From assembly GCF_003573695.1 (NCBI RefSeq), contig NC_039359.1, positions 73,479,292 to 73,543,291 on the forward strand: a stretch of DNA of 64,000 nt. Direction: 5' to 3'. Below the pieces are notes generated by a model that saw nothing but the letters and a program-made list of their open reading frames with translations, ran no database searches and had not been told where the DNA came from. This stretch comes from Papaver somniferum. Its lineage: Eukaryota > Streptophyta > Magnoliopsida > Ranunculales > Papaveraceae. Of the stretch, positions 56,867-64,000 are shown in pieces; within the stretch, counting starts at the first letter, position 1; every line of letters begins with the position of its first letter. The position numbers and the translations under genes were made by a program.

Positions 56867-57580
56867 AAATCCTTTTGTTCCTTTTGTATATATTTTGCTA
56901 ATCCAATATGATCTCGGCTAAAAAAATGTTGGATTTTGCCTTGAATAATGGAGTTCTAATCTTGCTTTCGCCGAAATCGGGTATTCTCTTTCCTTTTTCT
57001 CTACTCAGCGTAATCCTCTCCATATGTTGTATTATAATTCTTTACATCTTTTGAAACATTGAGGACAATGCTTAGTTTAGGTTTGGGGGTATAGAGTAGA
57101 TACCACGATCACATGTTATAATTGAAAACAAGAACTCCTTATTTTTTGAAAAAAATTAAAAAATTGAAAAAAAGAAATAATAAAAAAAATAAAAAATCAT
57201 AAAAATGGAGCTCATTTACCTTGAAATGTTGACTCTTGTGCAAATATGTAAATTTTAGGAGTCTTAGTCTAGATATTTAGGCACCCTGATTCTAGCACAA
57301 TTCACATATGATAAGAAACTTGCACGCGCACGATCTACCAATACATGTATAGCCTCATCCTTGAGGTGTTCTATCGGAAGTTTTAGTTGCCAATCACTTT
57401 AGAATACTGAACGAAACTTGACTAGCTTGTTCTTTGGTTGGTTGGGATAGAAGGTGGAGGTTACATTAAGAAAGACAACCATCGAATTTAACTGGGTGCA
57501 TCAAAAAGGGCTACCTCTTGCAAAGTGTCATGTAATTTTTTGTTTCTTTTTCCTTATGTATCAAAAGTGTTTCCTTGTTC

Positions 57581-57615
<35 letters not shown>

Positions 57616-58278
57616 GATGTATATATTCAAAAAAAATCAAAAAATCAAAAAAAAAAATCAAGTATTTATCAATTCCATCCTCTCTTGTTCCAAAAATAAA
57701 AGAGAGTAGTCAATGTAAATAAGAGTCATGTAAAGAGTCATTTTGTTGTTTCATTGTAATAAGCAAGGAGGGTGTATGCCATTGATGTACAACGCGAGTA
57801 ATTGTGAAACACCTCCTACTCATTCACAATTCTCGTAAAGTCCGGACAGCTAGCTAGATTTCGACCTTGGTTCTTAGCCTGAGAAACTATCTCTTGGTGA
57901 TTAGTAGTCATAACATCCGATCTTTCTTTACACATGTGTAGATACACTTTACACTCTTATCACATGTATTTTTTTGTTATCAGTGCTAGGATTGTTCCTT
58001 AGATAGCTAGATTGACATCTCCATTTTGCTGTGAGCTTCTACTGTCTTGCACATGTCACATTTCATGGAATATGAGCTTATATTTTGGCCTAGAACTTTG
58101 TAGGTACGTTCTAAGCAAACCTTCACGATACTTCACTCGTCCACTAGGGACACTTAGTGGTTTAAAAGGCTTATTGCATTCGCTAAATGCAATCGAGAGA
58201 CCAGCGACAGTGGTATAGGTAGGATTTCCTTAGTTTTGTTTTACTTGAGGACAAGTAAAATTCAGGTTTGGGGGTATT
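56867..58278. other. Interior of element C: non-coding, polyA and repeated purine tracts
   Basis: GTTTGGGGGTA occurs at about 57079 and 58266, and a third copy at about 56695 lies inside the ORF. A run of about 34 A lies at 57580-57614. No coding domain is seen. Confidence 0.6.
58265..58278 (+). other. Polypurine tract of element C
   Basis: AGGTTTGGGGGTATT directly precedes the right LTR, the usual site for plus-strand priming. Confidence 0.7.
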
Positions 58279-60224
58279 TGATGAGTGCTAAAAAGTGCAT
58301 ATTTCTATATATTTTTCTTGGCATTTAACTCATCTTTTGTGCATTAATTCTACATTTTATCCCATATTCTGTATTTTCTTTGTTTTCAAGAATAAATATT
58401 TTTATTAATTAATTTTGCATTTTTAGGTAATAAATTAAGTTTGGATGAATAACGGAGAGGAAAAGAGCAGAAAAGCGGTGAAAAGCCGGGAGGAATTACA
58501 CAAGGAAGCCGCGAAGAATGTTGTGCACAAGACCAAAAGGCTAGAAGTGGGCTTGAAGAGGAAGAGTTGTTTTTAAAGAAGATATGGGCTTGGCATACCC
58601 AAGGTCCAAAACCCTTACCCAAACCCATTCCCAATATCCATACCCGCCTTCATCTTCAGCCGTCAGATTGGATCATCTCAGCATCCTACGGTCGCTTTAT
58701 TATAGTGCATCAAAATCTGAAGCTCCTGTCTAACACTATAACACCTAACTCCATCTTGGACCGTCAGTTTTGATGTATCTCAGATCCAACGGTCGTTCCA
58801 CACCCATCTCCATCGCGCCGTTAGATCATTCCTTCATCTTTTCATCCAACATCTTCCCTTTGCTAAACATCAAAATTTGATGAGCCCGCTCAACACCATA
58901 ATCTAAAAAGCCTATACCCAAAACAAACACCACCTAACCCTAAAAAACTATCGGGCTCTTCCTTCTTCTTCCCCTCTTCTTCACTGCCTCCTCCATGTCC
59001 GCCAACACCAACTTCATGTTACCGCTCAACCACCACCACAACCACCTCTACTAACTCTCAAATCACTCAACCACTATAACCCATCTCCACCACCATCATT
59101 ACCATCTATCTAACCACCTATTTTCTCAATTTCTACACGTTTCTCTTCCAAAACCCTAACGTGTAAAATTGATAAATTAGGTCGAGTTAGAAGAGCAATT
59201 GGAAGTAGCTAGAGACGCAGGAGAAGAATAAGAGGCATGGGTCGAAGTCAGTAGCTGTTTTCATAGATTAGGTATGAATTAATTTCATTTTTTATCAAAC
59301 CCTAATTTCATAAATTGGGGATTTTGGGGGGAAAGTGATTGAATGTATAATTAGAGGCATGGGTCGACGTATTAGGGCTGTTATCAGTAGGTTAGGTGAG
59401 TCAATTTTGAATTTTTGGTAAACCCTAATTTTAATAATTTGGGGATTTTTCTTAGGGTTTGTAATTGACTATAAATAGATGTGTTGGGTGATGTAATTAA
59501 GATATGCCTGGACTAGCCAGAGCACCACCAAGAGGCCTGGAATAGCCAGGACCTCAACTGTTAATTTTGTTTTCAATATCAGTTCATTTTAAATTTCAGT
59601 TGTTCAATTCATCATGTTCTAGTTTAATTGCTAAGGGGGAGATGAAATCATGATGCTTCTGCTAATTCAATCCAAGCTAGATATTGTGCTTGTTGTGCTG
59701 AAATGTTTAGGATAGTCTTAATCAAAGAACATCCTTTAGGTTGTTAAAACACCTAAGTGGCTTCTCTGCGGGTAGTTGCAGTGTGAGAGCCCCAACTATC
59801 ACAAGGTTTAGAATTATCTTAGTGCCTTTAGCCTCCTTTCTAACCCAACCCTTTGATGAGCAGCAGGCATAGAACCTCCACTGCCATCTAGTTAGTCAGA
59901 AAGCCTAGAAGCTGACTGATAACTAACAAGGGACAAGAGCAGTATTGAACTGAGATTGCCTTAGCATAGGTAAAATGGTGGATTTGAAGCCTTAGTACCC
60001 TGCCACTGTTACCTTTACTTTCTGTCACTATTTCAGTCACATACCAAAACAGCTCAGTTGTGTTTCAACACAACACAAAAATTCACTCCCACTGTCACTA
60101 GAAAAGTAGAAACAACATTTGCGCCCTCCAAGTCCCTGAGGACTTTCCCTTTCTTCCCATTACTAGCTACATTCGACCCTGTATACTTGCAGGTGTAGTT
60201 GTAGGCTTTCTTAAAAATCTACCA
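58279..60224 (+). repeat. 3' LTR of element C
   Basis: Direct repeat of 54433-56378, followed by the TSD GTTAC. Confidence 0.9.
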
Positions 60225-60229
60225 GTTAC

Positions 60230-62760
60230 TTAGGTTGTACACCTTTAAAGTGATGTTCTTTTGTGCTGAGAATTTCAACAACGGGAGATAAGGGTCATTT
60301 TGTGATGATTAATTGTTGAACTCGTTGCTGTTATGCACTAGCTCAAAGAAAGAGGTAAGCCTTAAATAATTTTAAAGCATGCAGTTTAAAATGTGGGGGA
60401 CCTTTGGCCAATTGGTTCAATATGATTTGATGAACATCAACTTATATGCATAAATCCTCCAATGTCCAGAGTCTTAGAGTGATGCTTATAAACAACACTC
60501 ACGAGTTTAAGGGTTGTTGAGCTTAATTAAGAACTATTCTGTAGGGATCTGATTCTCATAAGATTATCCCTTTAGTGTCTGTGACCAGTGCACCCTAGTG
60601 TTCCCAAAAGGCTCACTTGGGTCATTTAATGTTTTGGGGTGTAAGATTTATGATCTTTTAATCCGTTCATTTCCTTAGACGGAAGAGAGGAAGCCAGTTC
60701 TGAGACTCGCCTTAGAATTTATTGCTGAAATCTCCTTTAGGCCAAGTTTGAATCTACATATAGAATCTCTTGTAAACGATTTAAGGAAATAAGCTGAAAT
60801 ATGTGGTCTAGAGAAAAGAAGTAATTTCTGAGATTATTTTTGCATATATTTCAGATGGAAGGAAAATCACATGATTAGGTATTAAATATGTGTCACTGTA
60901 TAATGATACACAATTATTTTTGAGAAAGTATCTTGAAAGGTTAATCAGATGTGCGGCAAACTACAAGGTTTGGAGAAAATGAGGTGTGCCTGATATAACC
61001 TGATTTTACATATATATTTGTATAAGTTTGGATACTAATCATATTGATTGCCTCCATTGTGATATATCTTTTGATATGATAAACATGTTTTACATCTACT
61101 AATAAATTGATTTTGTTTAAGATTTCACAGGAAACTAATATGCGGTTGATGTGGTCTAAAGGATCGGTAGGTAACCAAAAGAAATGTTGAGGATTTAGTT
61201 TCTGTCTAACGTGTTTAGTATGTGTTGTAAAACAGATGTGCATGTCCACATTTACCCTGGGAAATCACAGGGATGCTCTGACTAGAGGACCAGAGATTGG
61301 AATGCATGAGGTACATATTTAATTTCAAATATGTGATGTATATTGCACTAACCTTAATTTTGAGAAAGCTGTAATGAATATACTAGTGAATGGTACATGT
61401 ATCTCTTATATGCTTTACAACAAACCTATGAAATATACGTGGTATATACGATTTGACTGAAAGACCAAGTTGGATGATATGATCTAAAGGATCGAAGGGA
61501 ACCAGATGAAATTCTGAAGGCAATGGTTTTTTTCAAACTCGATGCGTTTAATGTGTGTTGTAAATGTGCAGTATATCAGGTGTATACAAATACATTAGTC
61601 TCTCAAAAGAGTGGGATGATCTGATCTGAGATATGCGATACTTGAGGTACATCTTAAATTGTGTATGTGATACATATTGTACTGACTTTAAGAGATGTTG
61701 TTGTTTCAGGGTATGAAAAATCTTAGCTTATGTGAGTTGTGTACCCTCTTAAGGAGTGTCTATCTAAGGAAGTCCTTAAAATAGACAAGATGAAATTGAT
61801 TTTTGAGAAATCAAAGTTCGTGCGCTTTAATTCAAGAAAGATAGGAAGACGAATGACTACTAAGATATGCTTCTTAGAAAATATTCCTCTGTGACCGAAG
61901 CCTGTGGCCATCATTGCAGAAACTCAATTGACTATGTGAGTCTAAAGTAAATGAGCAATGACAAAGTCTAGACATACTCGGAGAAGGCTAATTCGGTAAG
62001 ACAACTATACTCTCTAATGAAGTAATTTTAGTTGATTCGTGAAGTCAAAAAGAGGTCTCAGTAGACATGTAAAGTCAAAAGAGAACTTCATAGACTTAGG
62101 GAAATCAACAGAAAAATCAGTGGTCCTTTGACGAAAGGTTTTTCTAGAGAGATGGTTCGTAATTATACATCGAGGGGGATGAGACTTAAGCTCATATAAA
62201 ATAAACTTGCCATGAAGGATACTCAACCTTGCTGACTGGAGATCCCAAGATCAAGGTTTCGAATGAGACAACTAATTTGTGGCGGGTAAAGGTAAACACT
62301 ATCAGAGAATTATATTCTCTGTCCCTTCCCTATGGTGTAGATGTGATAGTGTGACTGCATGTGAAGGATGACTTTTAATAAGTCTTAATGAGTTTTATAG
62401 TTTCAATTTAAGATTGAAGCGGGGTGTAGCAGTCAACACTCTTGATGAAACTCACCTATCTGAATGAGGAAGTGGGTCGCTTCTTATGAGAATATGAGCT
62501 GATTCTCTAGAGCATTCTGATAAACAAGACGTCCACGACCAAAATGGACACAACGCATGAGCTTGGCAGCAACCTTGGAGATATCATGTGTGGTTGTTAT
62601 CGCGAGTTACACCAAATGTTAGACAGTTCAAGACCTTATGGACACTGGCTAATAAGTAGTTCCTGTAACCTCTCACTAAGCAAAGGTTCAAGACCTAATG
62701 GACACCTATGCCTAGTCGTGATATTTCTTGTTTTCCGTGTTTTATCGTATTTTCATTCAT
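60230..62760 (+). other. Interior of element B, right part: degenerate ~334-bp tandem repeats, no domain
   Basis: TCTAAAGGATCG (61157 and 61491), ATGTGTTGTAAA (61219 and 61553) and GAGGTACATMTTAAAT (61307 and 61644) recur with offsets of about 334 bp. No coding family was found; short frames are spurious. Confidence 0.55.
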
Positions 62761-62769
62761 GTGGGGGAT
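62761..62769 (+). other. Polypurine tract of element B
   Basis: GTGGGGGAT directly precedes the 3' LTR. Confidence 0.75.
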
Positions 62770-63322
62770 TGTTGGAAAACCACCTTTTTTATGTGAATTA
62801 AAATTTATTATAAAACGGTTTTTCAAAATAATTAAAATACCTTCCAAATTTATCTCTTAGATTTTTACGGGATAAAATTTACCTTATATATTTTGGATTT
62901 CCGCTAGGGTTTTATATAGAGAAAAACCCCTCTTGCATCCGCCCGTTTTAAGAACTTCTTCGTTTTTTCTATGATTGAAGCAAGGGTTTAAGTGCTAACG
63001 ATTCCATGAGTTTTCCGCTGCCAAGTTCTAGTAGGACAAATTTGAATGTGCTATTCAAACTTTCTTAAGATTGTTGTATCTTGGAGGCAGATGTACCCGT
63101 AGGGCTATAGCATCATCTTTTCAGAGTGTAGTCGGGCATTCTTGTCTTAAGGACAGTATGTTGAACATGCGCCTTAATCTACCATTCGAGTTTCTTCTTT
63201 CTATGGTGTTTAACAGGATGTTTAAGACATCAACAGTTGGCTAACGAGAAGACACGAAAATCAGATAAGTGCCTCTTTTATTATTTATTTGTTTGATCAA
63301 TTTTAATTGTTATTCCCCACCA
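62770..63322 (+). repeat. 3' LTR of element B
   Basis: Direct repeat of 51870-52422, ending CCCCACCA, followed by the TSD ATATT at 63323-63327. Confidence 0.92.
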
Positions 63323-63434
63323 ATATTTTGAACGAGAAAAGAATGGTTGCCTTTTTGGTAATAGATAGCGCACATGAAAAACTGTTTTTTACTCCAAAGC
63401 AGCTTCATTCGAGAAGGACAGAAACTGCACTATT
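63323..63434 (+). pseudogene. Midasin (MDN1) VWA domain fragment, part 2
   Basis: After the TSD the frame continues LNEKRMVAFLVIDSAHEKLF, the next beta-strand of the midasin VWA domain, in phase with part 1 once the element and one TSD copy are removed. Similarity fades after FFTPKQ and the piece ends at the CACTA start at 63435. This proves the insertion of element B into a midasin copy. Confidence 0.88.
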
Positions 63435-64000
63435 CACTACACCAAATTCAGGTTTTAGCAACTCATATTCGTAACGGAAACGTATCTGTTGCGAATTTTC
63501 AGTTGCGAATTTCTGTTGCGAATATTTAGCAACAGGCAGTCTCCTTTGCGAATTTCGCAATTGTTGTTCCTCAGTTGCTACCCGCAACTCTTTTTGTTTC
63601 ACGCATGCCAGTTAAGCGTGTGGTATAAAACACCTGCGAACAGTTTCAGTTTTACAGGCATGCCAATTTCGCGTGTGCCATACACGGTTTTATCCTTAAT
63701 ACCCCATATCTCTCACTCATTACAAACACCCGGCCTCTCTCATTCTCTCGGAAACCCGATCTGAAGAAAAACTCTCTCATAAACCATTAGAACTCTTCCG
63801 CCGTTGAAGCATGGTAGGTATGGATGATGATTACTAGGGTTTGACGAAGCTATTTCTGTAATTTCTTTGTTTAAATAGATTGATGATGCTATTTCTGTTA
63901 AGGTTTGATAGTTAGGTTTGGTAGATAGATTGATAGTTAGGGTTTTTTTGTATTTTGTTTAAATCGATGAATGGTGTATTTTTGGTGTATTTTGGTAGAT
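63435..64000. mobile_element. CACTA transposon, one end only (runs off the window)
   Basis: CACTACACCAAATTCAGG at 63435 is a CACTA-type terminus. Within 200 bp, GTTGCGAATT-like motifs appear about seven times in both orientations (63487-63570), typical of subterminal repeats. From about 63690 the sequence looks like a plant 5' untranslated region (CTCTCTCATTCTCTC, then AGGGTTT phrases), possibly captured. The other end, the TSD partner and any transposase lie outside. Confidence 0.75.

Larger units (their letters stand above)
54433..60224 (+). mobile_element. LTR retrotransposon C, non-autonomous, long LTRs
   Basis: Two direct repeats of about 1946 bp (54433-56378 and 58279-60224) differ at roughly 20 positions (about 1%). 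The TSD is GTTAC and a GTTTGGGGGTATT tract precedes the right repeat. The 1.9-kb interior has one short open frame and no pol domain. The left copy ends CTATTG and the right CTACCA, so the inner boundary of the left LTR is uncertain by a few bases. It is nested in element B. Confidence 0.92.
51870..63322 (+). mobile_element. LTR retrotransposon B, non-autonomous, 11.45 kb with a nested element
   Basis: 553-bp LTRs (51870-52422 and 62770-63322) differ at about 14 positions and start TGTTGG. The 5' copy ends CCAACA and the 3' copy CCACCA. The TSD is ATATT. A GTGGGGGAT purine tract precedes the right LTR. No gag or pol domain is recognisable in the 5.66 kb of own interior, so it is LARD-like. 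I could not see an initiator-Met primer-binding site after the left LTR. Another LTR element is inserted at 54433. Confidence 0.92.

Noticed and set aside
57454..57722. Lysine-rich small ORFs
   Set aside because: They are translations of the poly-A run at 57580-57660.

Overview
The window is plant nuclear DNA, AT-rich and almost certainly eudicot. It contains Ty1/copia and Ty3/gypsy elements, MULE, CACTA, hAT and Stowaway DNA transposons, a non-LTR reverse transcriptase, and broken copies of plant genes: NB-ARC resistance gene, F-box, histone H4, nucleoside transporter, light-harvesting protein, DUF295 and midasin. The species cannot be fixed from the sequence; a Ranunculales-like genome such as poppy is only a weak guess. 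I see no intact, ordinary host gene. The best open candidates are a small zinc-finger gene carried by the MULE and a DUF295/LHCB chimeric reading frame. Layout: 1-8.8 kb is AT-rich intergenic DNA with a minus-strand long-LTR remnant (about 970-3300), a Stowaway-like MITE (4647-4749) and a tRNA-like module near 6.85 kb. 8.8-16.1 kb is a LINE reverse-transcriptase pseudogene split by a complete but decayed minus-strand Ty3/gypsy element (9365-14983, TSD ACAAA), followed by tandem duplications. 16.2-35.25 kb is one NB-ARC (NLR) pseudogene broken into three pieces. Between pieces 1 and 2 sits a 12.9-kb MULE (16442-29347). It carries a decayed mudrA-like transposase gene and, on the opposite strand, a two-exon zinc-finger gene. 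A 6.85-kb CACTA element (22004-28855, TSD TGC) has inserted in that gene's only intron, and it contains two copies of a ribosomal protein S3 exon and a 151-bp tandem array. Between NLR pieces 2 and 3 sits a young copia element (30018-35047, TSD ATGTT). 35.4-40.3 kb is a row of unrelated host gene fragments on the plus strand (F-box/FBA, histone H4, ENT nucleoside transporter with an intron, LHCB). The LHCB tail recurs in inverted orientation at 49.35-50.05 kb, fused to a DUF295 gene, and again as a worn direct copy at 39.85-40.27 kb. 41.1-48 kb holds a hAT MITE (8-bp TSD), a truncated copia, a possible Harbinger-like MITE, a probable solo long LTR with a 24-bp tandem array, and a 941-bp hAT element (8-bp TSD). 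51.6-63.4 kb is a midasin (MDN1) VWA-domain pseudogene interrupted by an 11.45-kb LTR element (51870-63322, TSD ATATT). That element is itself interrupted by a second LTR element (54433-60224, TSD GTTAC). At 63435 another CACTA element starts and runs off the right edge. The nested insertions give a relative chronology. LTR divergence counted by eye is about 33 substitutions in 494 bp for the gypsy element, about 14 in 553 for the outer right-hand element, about 20 in 1946 for the inner one, and 2 in 280 for the copia element. The parts do not form a pathway; the window records how transposons disrupt, duplicate and shuffle host gene pieces.
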